DNA from: Leisingera sp. ANG-M7 | Lineage (GTDB): Bacteria > Pseudomonadota > Alphaproteobacteria > Rhodobacterales > Rhodobacteraceae | Length of the DNA: 64,000 nucleotides | Direction of reading: 5' to 3' | Assembly (NCBI RefSeq): GCF_000813965.1 | Contig: NZ_JWLI01000008.1 | Location: 1 to 64,000, forward strand | Notes under the pieces: generated by a model | The model's database searches: none | Seen by the model: the letters and a program-made list of their open reading frames with translations, nothing else | Told to the model about the DNA's origin: nothing | Shown here: piece by piece, positions 36,750-44,863 of the stretch | Position numbering within the stretch: position 1 is the first letter of the stretch | Layout: each line of letters begins with the position of its first letter | Position numbers and translations under genes: made by a program

Positions 36750-36859
36750 GCGGTTTTAGACGCTACCCGCTTGCTGCGGATATTTCTCAAAGCATGAGTT
36801 GATGTGCTCCCCATGCAGTTTATGGATGTGTTTCATTAGGGGTACGCGTCTAAAACCGC
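36750..36859. repeat. 110-bp element bounded by near-perfect 19-bp inverted repeats
   Basis: GCGGTTTTAGACGCTACCC (36750-36768) and, in inverse orientation, GGGTACGCGTCTAAAACCGC (36840-36859) match except for one inserted base. No target-site duplication was seen at the ends. It may be a miniature inverted-repeat element, or a long hairpin. Confidence 0.55.
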
Positions 36860-37044
36860 TTTGCCTGCGCCCGGCTGCCTTGGCTGAGCGAGCCGGGCTG
36901 ACCCTGTATCAGCTGGCCAAGCAGGCAAGCCGGGATGTGCAGGATCTGGCGGCATATGTGGATCACGATCAGCTCCCCGCCTGTTATGACCAAATGTCAG
37001 GCGAGATTGTGCTGTGCCGCCAGATGGCTTCCCGGGGCAACTGA
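36802..37044 (+). CDS. Possible small or remnant protein
   Basis: An 80-codon ORF with codon usage like real genes here (high GC at third positions) from about 36858 onward: LAERAGLTLYQLAKQASRDVQDLAAYV. The first part overlaps the inverted-repeat element, so the true start is unclear; an ATG at 36826 is also in frame. No family is recognised. It could be a genuine small gene or the remains of a longer one cut by the element. Confidence 0.35.
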   Translation: MCSPCSLWMCFIRGTRLKPLCLRPAALAERAGLTLYQLAKQASRDVQDLAAYVDHDQLPACYDQMSGEIVLCRQMASRGN

Positions 37045-37214
37045 GTGCGCCCTTTGATCTTCTGCAAGCTGGAGGGCAACCCGAAAAACCGGCTGTTCTC
37101 CGCCAGTTGGCAACCCAAAACCGCAGCTGCGATATTCTGCGCAAAAAACACGATTTTCGGCTTCACATCGCATCCGGGCTGGTCTATACGCCGCTACACC
37201 AAGCCTAAGACAGT

Positions 37215-37301
37215 GCGGTCGTGGCGGAATTGGTAGACGCGCAGCGTTGAGGTCGCTGTTCCTTAACCGGAGTGGAAGTTCGAGTCTTCTCGACCGCACC
37301 A
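37215..37301 (+). tRNA. tRNA-Leu (anticodon GAG)
   Basis: The acceptor GCGGTCG pairs with CGACCGC. The anticodon stem CAGCG/CGCTG holds the loop TTGAGGT (anticodon GAG). A long variable arm typical of leucine tRNAs is present, with T-loop GTTCGAG, and CCA is encoded at 37299-37301. Confidence 0.97.
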
Positions 37302-37501
37302 TCATCTTCCTGAAAAGTTTTGCTGTATATCGGCGCCCTGTGTTCTGCGGGGGTATGCCTGTTGCGCTTATATCAGCCATGCGGTCTCTTGCAGTCCGCC
37401 TGAGGCGTTTGACGGTTCCGGCACCCGGGTTCGCAGAGTATAAGGAAACCGCCCCTTCATCTGTAGGCGGGGCCAAGAATTTCGCGATGTGAAGCAGCAG
37501 T

Positions 37502-39769
37502 ATGTCCAGTCCAGTTCCCGGGAAGTGCAGCGGTCAAGTTCTTGAACGTGAATTCAGCGCGCTGTCAGTGGCTGGAGAGGATCTGCTGGATGCTGTGCAA
37601 ATGGCTGGTCCGGCAGCAAGCGCGGCCCGGCTGTTTTTCCGGTCCGGAACACCGCGGGAAATCGTTGCAACCTTGTCCTCGCGCACCGAAGCGGTGCTGC
37701 ATAATTTCGGCGGCGCTCCGGTTCTGGATGTTCCGGCCGGCAGTGCGTTAAGTCTCGCTGCTGACGGGGGGGAGCTTCCGATACCGCTCCATCCGGACGA
37801 GACCGGCCTGTTTGCCGGGCAGAATGTCCTTGCCGCGGTCCGCAACGGGGAAAATGCTGAAACGGCCGCGGATTGGCTGCGCTTTCATGTCTCTCAGCAC
37901 GGCATGCAGGGGGCCGTTATCCTTGACCGGGCGCGGCCGCAGGACAGCCGCCGTTTCATCCGGGATCTGAGCGAGCACGCTGGCAGTATCCCGGGGCTTG
38001 GCAAGGTTGTTGTCATCCATTCGAAGCTGCCCTTGGGCAAAGCGGGGCTGCCGCCTGAGGCGCATCCCTTCAACGTGCCGGGCGCGCCGGGCAAGGACCG
38101 GATGGAAATCCCGCCCGCGGATCCCTGGCAGGCGCCGCTGGGGGAATTCCTGATCTACGAGATCCTGCGGGCGCGGTTCCTGGCGCGGGCGCGTGCGGTG
38201 GCAAACATCGATCTCTTCGACCTGCTGGCTGCGTCTGACGGGCCGAATGTGTTTGACCGCGCCGTAGCAGCCCCTTCAGGCTGCCTGCGCCTGGGCGGGG
38301 TGCAGGCCTATCCCTGGCGAGTGCGTAATGGCGAGGAGCCCGCTTTTGCCGATCATATCTGCACCCAGTTCGATGCTGCGGGCCTGCGGCCGCGCTGGTG
38401 TTTGGCGCCTGCCAAGGCAGGGGCAAATTGCATCTGGCGCCTGATCCGTGTGGTTGGCGCGGAGCCGGATCCCGAACACGTCGCCCGGTTCTACCGCTGC
38501 ATGGCGCTGCGCCACCCGGCGGATACGGTTTCCAGGATCGTGCCGAAAACAAGCCTGGTGGAGACCCCGGAACTGCTGGAGCTGGCAACAGGGTATTTCA
38601 ACGCCAAACCCGTCCGCATTCCCGAAGAGCAGGCGGTTCAGCGCCCTGGCGGCAAGGCGAGAACCGCGATTGTCACCACGATGAAGAACGAAGGGCCCTT
38701 CATACTGGAGTGGCTGGCCTATCACCGGGCAATCGGGGTGGATGACTTCCTCATTTACACCAACGATTGCACCGATGGCACCGACACGATGCTGCAGATG
38801 CTGCAGGAGAAGGGCATCGTGCAGCACCGCGAAAACCCGTTCCGGGGCACGGATCTGAAGCCGCAGCACGCAGCGCTGCAGGCGGCGGAGGAAGAACCGT
38901 TGATCCGCAATGCCGATTGGCTGGTCTGCATGGATGTAGACGAGTTTATCAACATCAAATGCGGCGAGGGGCGGCTGGCGGATCTGTTCGAGGCGGTCGG
39001 TGAAGCCAACATGATCTCGATGACCTGGCGGCTGTTCGGCAACAATGATGTGCGCGACTTTACCGGCGATCTGATCACCCGGGAGTTTACCCGCTGCGCG
39101 CATGAGGTCACCCGCAAGCCGCATCAGGCCTGGGGCTTCAAGACGCTGTTCCGCAACACCGGCATCTTCAAGAAGCTGGGGGTGCACCGGCCCAAGGGCC
39201 TGAAGCCGCAACTGTGGGAGGATATCCGCTGGGTCAACGGGTCCGGCCAGGACATGCCGCGGGAAATGTTCCGCAATGGCTGGCGTTCCTCGATGAGCAC
39301 CTACGGTTACGACCTGGTGCAGCTCAATCACTACGCCGTGCGCAGCGCCGAAAGCTTCCTGGTCAAGCGCGACCGCGGCCGGGTCAATCACGTCGACCGC
39401 GACCAGGGGCTGTCCTACTGGTTCCGGATGAACAACAACGCCGAGGAGGAGCGCTCGATCCAGCGCATGATCCCGGCGCTGGAGGCAGAGATGGCGCGGC
39501 TGCTGGCGGATCCGGAGATTGCCGCGGCGCATGAGTATTCCAGCCGCAAGCACCGCGAGAAGATCGAAGAGCTGAAACCCCGCGATGACATGCTGGAGTT
39601 GTTCCGAGAACTGACCAGCGAAAAGCTGTGCAAACTGTCCCGGATGCATGCGCATTTTGGCGCCAATGTCTTTCTCAGCGGTCCGGGCGTGATTCCGGAC
39701 GAAGTTGCGGAAAAGGAACCGGACAGCGATTTCTGGTTCACAGTAGCGCGCGGCGAGACCACACACTAG
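37502..39769 (+). CDS. Duplicated GT2/GT92-like glycosyltransferase
   Basis: A 755-aa protein with two glycosyltransferase-like halves. The C-terminal copy (about 387-650) has TAIVTTMKNEGPFILEWLAYH, the metal-binding DVDEF motif (D478/D480) and a conserved basic region. The N-terminal copy (about 108-270) shows the same layout (NVLAAVRNGENAETAADWLRFH), but its DxD position reads ANIDLFD, so it is probably inactive. It is first of four codirectional genes after tRNA-Leu, likely for cell-surface glycan synthesis. Cytoplasmic or membrane-peripheral, with no signal peptide. Confidence 0.8.
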   Translation: MSSPVPGKCSGQVLEREFSALSVAGEDLLDAVQMAGPAASAARLFFRSGTPREIVATLSSRTEAVLHNFGGAPVLDVPAGSALSLAADGGELPIPLHPDETGLFAGQNVLAAVRNGENAETAADWLRFHVSQHGMQGAVILDRARPQDSRRFIRDLSEHAGSIPGLGKVVVIHSKLPLGKAGLPPEAHPFNVPGAPGKDRMEIPPADPWQAPLGEFLIYEILRARFLARARAVANIDLFDLLAASDGPNVFDRAVAAPSGCLRLGGVQAYPWRVRNGEEPAFADHICTQFDAAGLRPRWCLAPAKAGANCIWRLIRVVGAEPDPEHVARFYRCMALRHPADTVSRIVPKTSLVETPELLELATGYFNAKPVRIPEEQAVQRPGGKARTAIVTTMKNEGPFILEWLAYHRAIGVDDFLIYTNDCTDGTDTMLQMLQEKGIVQHRENPFRGTDLKPQHAALQAAEEEPLIRNADWLVCMDVDEFINIKCGEGRLADLFEAVGEANMISMTWRLFGNNDVRDFTGDLITREFTRCAHEVTRKPHQAWGFKTLFRNTGIFKKLGVHRPKGLKPQLWEDIRWVNGSGQDMPREMFRNGWRSSMSTYGYDLVQLNHYAVRSAESFLVKRDRGRVNHVDRDQGLSYWFRMNNNAEEERSIQRMIPALEAEMARLLADPEIAAAHEYSSRKHREKIEELKPRDDMLELFRELTSEKLCKLSRMHAHFGANVFLSGPGVIPDEVAEKEPDSDFWFTVARGETTH

Positions 39770-39789
39770 GGCCTCCGGCCCTGGGCAAT

Positions 39790-39819
39790 TTGACAGGTTT
39801 TTGAGTCGAAGGCTAATTT
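39790..39819 (+). promoter_or_regulatory. Candidate sigma-70 promoter of the GT-methyltransferase gene
   Basis: TTGACA (39790-39795), an 18-nt spacer and TAATTT (39814-39819), about 60 nt upstream of the ATG at 39881. Confidence 0.55.
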
Positions 39820-39880
39820 GCGCCAACAAAATAACGCATTCAGGCGGTAGACGTAACGAGGATAACAAAGGGCAGGTATC

Positions 39881-41449
39881 ATGGCACTTCCGGTCATCGC
39901 ATCACTTTGGGTGGGCGCTGAGCTCAGCTGGCTGGAACAGCTTTGCCTGAAGTCCTTTGCCGATAACGGCCACGAGGTGGTTCTGTTCACTTACGATGAG
40001 GTCAAGGGCGTGCCGGAAGGTGTGCGGGTTGCGGATGCCAATGATATCCTGCCTGCGGATCGCATCATCCGCCATGCCAAGACCGGCAGCCCGGCCTACC
40101 ATGCGGATGTCTTCCGCCTGCACATGCTGCGCCAGACGGATTATGTCTGGGCCGATACGGATGCCTATTGCTGCCAGCCATGGGACATCAAGGGCAAGCA
40201 TTTCCATGGCTGGATCTCGGACAAGAAGCCGATGGTCAACAATGGCGTGCTGCGGTTGCCAAAGACCTCCAAGACACTGCAGGCGATGCTGAAATTCACC
40301 AGTGACGAATATCCCATCCCGCCCTGGTACAGCGCGGAAAAACAGGCCGAGCTGCAGGCCCTGAAGGATGCGGGGCAGGGCGTGCATGTGTCGCTGCTGC
40401 CCTGGGGTGTCTGGGGACCGGATGCGCTGACCTGGTTCCTTCAGGAAACCGGCGAGATTTCAAACTCGAAGCCCGGCCATGTGATCTATCCTGTGCCGTT
40501 CAAACAGGCTGGGGTGGTGCTGAACCCGAACCGCCGCAATCAGGCCGCCAAGCATATCCGCAGCGACACCCTGTCGATCCATTTCTGGGGACGGCGGTTC
40601 CGCAATATCGCCGCCAAGTACGGTGGCGTGCCGCCGGAGGGCTGCTATGTGCATGAGCTGCTGGCGAAACACGGGATCAATGCGGAAGAAACCCGCCATC
40701 TGCTGCAGCCCGCACCGGAAACTGAGGTATCCATGACACACGAAATCGATCCAGCGACGCTGGATTTCTCCATGTTCAGCGACCAGGATGTGGCCAACAT
40801 CCTGTTGCAGCGAAGCGAGCTTGCCAGTTCGGGGCAGACCATCCGGGACTGGCTGGCGGGCGATGAACAGCTGCTGCTGGAAGAAGCCAGAACGCAGAGG
40901 GAGCATATCCTGCACGAGTCGATCCGCATCGCGGAACGGGAGTGCCAGTTCTTTCTGAAATCAGCCGATGCGATAGCGCCGAAGCGCTCGGCAGACATCG
41001 GCTGCGGATACGCCTTTGCCAGCCTTGTGCTGCACCGGCGTTACGGCTGCGACGTTGTCCTGATTGATATCGAAGAGGGCAACAGCCGCCATTTCGGGTT
41101 TGAGGGAGAAGGCGCGGGATACACCAGCCTGGAAACCGCGCGGGCCTTCCTGGAAGGCAACGGCGTGCCGGCGGAACAGATCACTTGCATCAACCCCAAG
41201 TCGCAAGATACGGCGGCGCTGGGCGGTTTCGATCTTGTGATCAGCCTTGCCTCCTGCGGGTTCCACTATCCGGTTGGCACCTATGACAGCCTGTTCCGCA
41301 GCCAGATCAATGACGGCGGCGGCATTGTTCTGGATATCCGCAAGGGATCGGGCGGCATTGGCGCGATGAAAACCTACGGTGCGGTCGAAGTGCTTGCAAA
41401 ACATGGCAAATACTCCACGGTCCTGACCCGGGCCGGGCAGGGCGCGTGA
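39881..41449 (+). CDS. Glycosyltransferase-methyltransferase fusion protein
   Basis: A 522-aa protein. Residues 1-270 resemble GT32/DXD sugar-transferase proteins (DVFRLHMLRQTDYVWADTDAYC, with D92-T-D94). Residues 290-520 carry a Rossmann SAM-methyltransferase pattern: motif I ADIGCGYAFASL (D372-x-G-x-G) and motif II VVLIDIE. An internal ATG at residue 286 (base 40736) has GAGG just upstream and starts the second domain, so the gene may be a fusion of two ancestral genes or may make a shorter second product. It has its own candidate promoter and is second in the glycan-like cluster. Confidence 0.75.
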   Translation: MALPVIASLWVGAELSWLEQLCLKSFADNGHEVVLFTYDEVKGVPEGVRVADANDILPADRIIRHAKTGSPAYHADVFRLHMLRQTDYVWADTDAYCCQPWDIKGKHFHGWISDKKPMVNNGVLRLPKTSKTLQAMLKFTSDEYPIPPWYSAEKQAELQALKDAGQGVHVSLLPWGVWGPDALTWFLQETGEISNSKPGHVIYPVPFKQAGVVLNPNRRNQAAKHIRSDTLSIHFWGRRFRNIAAKYGGVPPEGCYVHELLAKHGINAEETRHLLQPAPETEVSMTHEIDPATLDFSMFSDQDVANILLQRSELASSGQTIRDWLAGDEQLLLEEARTQREHILHESIRIAERECQFFLKSADAIAPKRSADIGCGYAFASLVLHRRYGCDVVLIDIEEGNSRHFGFEGEGAGYTSLETARAFLEGNGVPAEQITCINPKSQDTAALGGFDLVISLASCGFHYPVGTYDSLFRSQINDGGGIVLDIRKGSGGIGAMKTYGAVEVLAKHGKYSTVLTRAGQGA

Positions 41450-41587
41450 AAGGTACGGGAGCGTTAACCTTTTGCTGTTATGTGACGGCAATGGTTTGCG
41501 CTCTTGCGGCGCTTCGCTTCGGTTCCGGCGGGCAGCAGGCTGGAGCGCGAAGCTGTCTGGAGAACACAGGAAGGCGGATGAAGACAT

Positions 41588-42961
41588 ATGCTGACCGGTG
41601 AATTCGACTTCAGAACAGTGCTGCCGGAGCTTGATGCTGACGACGTCGGCAGTGTTGCAGATATCAACGGGCAGGCGCCGGAACTGTGTGTCCTGCTGCA
41701 TCACAGGTTCGGCTGCCGCATCGATCTGGTCTGCCTTGACCGCAAGGGCAGGTCCAGAACACCCGAAGCATCGGAGCTGCAAACCTGGCTTTCCCGGCTC
41801 GAACAGGGCGGGGTTGACCGGGAGGCCATCGAAATCGCTGAGGGCGGGGATGAAAACCGCCAGTACGACGTGATCCTCGCGCTGAACAGCTTTGGCGTCC
41901 GGCACAAGATCCAGAACATCAAACCGCTGCTGGATGGCGCGTTGCACCCGCTGAGCCGGGTCGTGATCGAAATCCGTAAGGGGTCTGGCAGCTACCCGTT
42001 TCTGAAGGCCTATGGCGGCTGCAATACGCTGCTGGCGCCCGGGGCAGACAGCAACGGGCTGGCAGTCCTGTCCGCCGAACCTCAGGAGGTGCTCCCCCCC
42101 TCCGGTGAGTGGTCCAAGGTCGCCCGCGGGCTGGCCGGGGAAGAAGGTTTCTTTGACGAGCTTGAGGAGCATTCCTTTCTGTTCATGCCGCGCGGGGAAA
42201 CGCTGGTGGTCACCTTCGACAATCTCGATATTGCGATGACCAAGCGGGACAACCGGCGGCCTTGGGGCTTCAGCTTCATCGAAGCGCAGGGCTGGTCGAT
42301 GCTCGGTGTGATGGCCAACGGCTGGACCTGGTTCCGCCACCAGGAAGTCACCCGCAAGTTCGAGGAGTTGCGCGACAGCGGGTTCTTTCAGCAGTTTTCC
42401 CGCGTTGTGTTTTATGGCGCCTCGATGGGCGGCTATGCGGCAGCGGCCTTTGCCGCGGCCGCGCCGGGCTCCACTGTGTTTGCCATCAGTCCGCAATCCA
42501 CCCTCGACAAGTCCCTCGTGCCCTGGGAAATGCGCTACAAAAAGGTTTGGGACCGGGACTTCTCCGGCCCCTTCGGCGACGCGGTGCAAGCCAGCCAGCA
42601 GGCAGGGGACGTGCATATCATGTTCGACCCTTACGTGGCGGCGGATGCGGCGCATGCGGCCCGGTTCACCGGCTCCAATGTGACGTTCTGGCGGTGCCCG
42701 CTTTTGGGACACCGGCTGGGGTCCTCGTTGCAGCAAATGGGCGTGCTGCAGGAGGTTGCCCGCGGCGCCATCGCCGGGGACCTGACGCCGCATCGCTTCC
42801 ACCGTTTGCTGCGCAAGCGGCACGGCTTTCCCCGGTTCCAGCGAGAGCTTGCCAATCTGGCACTGGATCGCGGCCATCCGGGTCTTGCGAAACAGGTTTG
42901 CGCCTATATCTTGCGGCAGAGGGACGACCGGTTTTTCCGCCGGATGAAGGAACGGCTATGA
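41588..42961 (+). CDS. Methyltransferase-like domain fused to alpha/beta hydrolase
   Basis: A 457-aa protein. Residues 15-150 resemble the methyltransferase half of the preceding protein (VVIEIRKGSGSYPFLKAYGG against IVLDIRKGSGGIGAMKTYGA), but the SAM-binding glycine motif is absent (VADINGQA), so this half is probably inactive. Residues 200-430 are an alpha/beta-hydrolase with an intact triad candidate: GASMGG nucleophile S279, D347 and H375. Similar proteins in Rhodobacterales carry a doubtful PAPS-reductase label; nothing here supports it. It is third in the cluster. Confidence 0.7.
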   Translation: MLTGEFDFRTVLPELDADDVGSVADINGQAPELCVLLHHRFGCRIDLVCLDRKGRSRTPEASELQTWLSRLEQGGVDREAIEIAEGGDENRQYDVILALNSFGVRHKIQNIKPLLDGALHPLSRVVIEIRKGSGSYPFLKAYGGCNTLLAPGADSNGLAVLSAEPQEVLPPSGEWSKVARGLAGEEGFFDELEEHSFLFMPRGETLVVTFDNLDIAMTKRDNRRPWGFSFIEAQGWSMLGVMANGWTWFRHQEVTRKFEELRDSGFFQQFSRVVFYGASMGGYAAAAFAAAAPGSTVFAISPQSTLDKSLVPWEMRYKKVWDRDFSGPFGDAVQASQQAGDVHIMFDPYVAADAAHAARFTGSNVTFWRCPLLGHRLGSSLQQMGVLQEVARGAIAGDLTPHRFHRLLRKRHGFPRFQRELANLALDRGHPGLAKQVCAYILRQRDDRFFRRMKERL

Positions 42962-43034
42962 GATGCGCAGAAGCCCATACGGCTGGCTGCAACCGCGCCG
43001 CTAAGAACAACCCGGGCAGAGGCCGGACAGGATA

Positions 43035-43937
43035 ATGAGCCAGTCGAACACGGACATCCGGGATATTTCCCTGGCCTTCCACATAGGGGCGCCCAATACC
43101 GACAACGGCCAGCTGATCTGGTCGCTGCGAAAGGATGCGCAGCCGCTGCTGGACCGTGGTGTCATGATCCGCCGGCCCGGCACTTATATGACGGCGCTGA
43201 ACCAGCTGATCCGCAAACAGAACAAGGAATTTGTGACTGATCAAGAGCGGGAGGCGCTGCTGGCGGGGCTGGTTAAGGATCAGGCGGTCTCGCGGATCAT
43301 CCTGACCAATTCCGGCTTTCTGGGGATGCCGGGCTGGATGCTGCAGGGCGGGCGGCTGTACCGCAACGCAGGAAGCAATACTGCAGCCCTGCGCGGTCTG
43401 TTTCCCGGCAATCCTTGCGAGTTCTTCCTTGGCCTGCGCAACCCTGCCACCCTGATCGGTCCGGTGTTCAAGTCGCAGTCCGGCAGAACCTGGCGCGAGT
43501 TTGCGGGAGAAACCGACTTTTTGAACCTGCACTGGTCGGAAGTGGTTGAGGATATCCAGGAACGCAATCCAGGCTGCCGCATCACCGTCTGGTGCAACGA
43601 GGAAACACCGGTGATCTGGCCCAGCATCCTGGGCCATGTATCCGGCCTGGGGGACAGTTTCCGTTTCAGTGGCGAGCTGGACATTACACGCGGCATCATT
43701 TCCGAGGCAGGGTATGAGCGGCTGGAGACCTATCTGGCAAGCCGTCCCGGGCTCTCTGAGGACCAACGGGAGCGGGTGCGTGCGCTGTTCCTGAGTTATT
43801 TCCACGATGAGGAGGAGATCGAGGAGGAAATCGATCTTCCCGGCTGGTCGCAAGCGCTTGTGGACGACATGAGCGAGAGCTATGCGGCCGATGCTGAGCT
43901 GATCCGGCACATGCCGGGGGTCACTTTCCTGTCTTGA
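43035..43937 (+). CDS. Sulfotransferase-like protein with altered cofactor loop
   Basis: A 300-aa protein whose N-terminus FHIGAPNTDNGQL parallels the sulfotransferase cofactor loop HIGxPKTGTT, but the key Lys is Asn and the threonines are replaced. The region FFLGLRNPATLIGPVF resembles the second PAPS-site strand. The family link is therefore plausible, but activity as a PAPS sulfotransferase is doubtful. No signal peptide is present. It is last in the four-gene cluster and overlaps the convergent BASS-like gene by 17 nt. Confidence 0.55.
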   Translation: MSQSNTDIRDISLAFHIGAPNTDNGQLIWSLRKDAQPLLDRGVMIRRPGTYMTALNQLIRKQNKEFVTDQEREALLAGLVKDQAVSRIILTNSGFLGMPGWMLQGGRLYRNAGSNTAALRGLFPGNPCEFFLGLRNPATLIGPVFKSQSGRTWREFAGETDFLNLHWSEVVEDIQERNPGCRITVWCNEETPVIWPSILGHVSGLGDSFRFSGELDITRGIISEAGYERLETYLASRPGLSEDQRERVRALFLSYFHDEEEIEEEIDLPGWSQALVDDMSESYAADAELIRHMPGVTFLS

Positions 43938-44859
43938 AGGCTGCGCGGCTGTATAGCGGCTTCATCAGGATCGCCGTCAGATACATCGGGATCTGGTAGC
44001 AGCCGAGGAAGATCAGCAGCGGATCGGTTGTGGCTGCGGGCAGGGCGATCAGGAAGAGCGCGAAGTTCCGGTTGCCGGCGACTACGGAGACTGGCACCGC
44101 GCCGCTGCCCGCACGGCGGCGCAAGACTGCAAACACCAGAACCTGGAGGCCAAGATTGGCCGCCAAAGCAAAGCACAGCCATTGCAGAACCTGCACTGGG
44201 TTTGCTCGCAGCGCAGGCCCCAGTGCTGCCATAAGCCCCACCACAATCACGGCAAGTGCAATCATGGTCAGCCCGTCGATGGCCCTGGCCTGATCCTCCC
44301 GAAGCTGCGGCAGGGTCAGGCGGCGCAGCAGGAAGGCTGCCGCCACGGTAAGGCCAATCGCTCCGATCAGCCGCCCCGCGGCGCGCAGCACCTCTCCCAG
44401 ATCTCCCAGGCTGGGCGCCAGCAGGAACACCGGGATCACCGTCAGCGGCATCAGCGCGGTGCCGGTGATCAGCAGGCGGAGGGCCGGTTCCGGCGCGTGC
44501 CCCATAAGGGCGGTGATATTGGGGCTGCCGGTCACCGAGGGCGCGCTCAGCATCAGGATCAGCGCAACGGCGGCGGGGGTCTGGGCAACGCCGAACAACG
44601 CGGCGACCCCCAACGCCAGCAGCGGCAGGGCGACTTGCAGCATGGCAATGGCCTTCAGCGTGCCGATGCCGTCGGCCAACCCGCCTGCAGCCTTGCGCAG
44701 GCCGATCCGGTAGGCGTTCAGAAACAAAAGCCCAGCCACCATTTCCGGCAGCCAGGGCTGAAGGGCGGAGGCAACGCCGGGCAGCAAAAGCCCGGCCAGA
44801 AGCCCCAGGACCAGTGCGGCCCGCCCGTGCCGGGCGGCAAAGGCGAGCGCACGGAGCAT
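43921..44859 (-). CDS. BASS/SBF-like membrane transporter
   Basis: A 312-aa membrane protein with about nine to ten hydrophobic helices, resembling bile-acid:sodium symporter type carriers (SAPSVTGSPNITALMGHAPEPALRLLITGTALMPLTVIPVF, GNRNFALFLIALP). The substrate is unknown. It is 4 nt downstream of the TRAP large-subunit gene, so it is the last gene of the seven-gene operon that starts at 50960. Its 3' end overlaps the convergent sulfotransferase-like gene. Confidence 0.8.
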   Translation of the reverse strand: MLRALAFAARHGRAALVLGLLAGLLLPGVASALQPWLPEMVAGLLFLNAYRIGLRKAAGGLADGIGTLKAIAMLQVALPLLALGVAALFGVAQTPAAVALILMLSAPSVTGSPNITALMGHAPEPALRLLITGTALMPLTVIPVFLLAPSLGDLGEVLRAAGRLIGAIGLTVAAAFLLRRLTLPQLREDQARAIDGLTMIALAVIVVGLMAALGPALRANPVQVLQWLCFALAANLGLQVLVFAVLRRRAGSGAVPVSVVAGNRNFALFLIALPAATTDPLLIFLGCYQIPMYLTAILMKPLYSRAAFKTGK

Positions 44860-44863
44860 GAGG

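Noticed and set aside
37247-37492. ORF overlapping the tRNA-Leu gene
   Set aside because: It starts inside the tRNA and has no coding-like pattern or family match.
41463-41470. TTAACCTT as a third CtrA half-site
   Set aside because: One base differs from TTAACCAT, and the spacing to the next start is not informative.
40961-42877. 638-codon ORF on the minus strand
   Set aside because: Antisense to two codirectional genes with recognised motifs.
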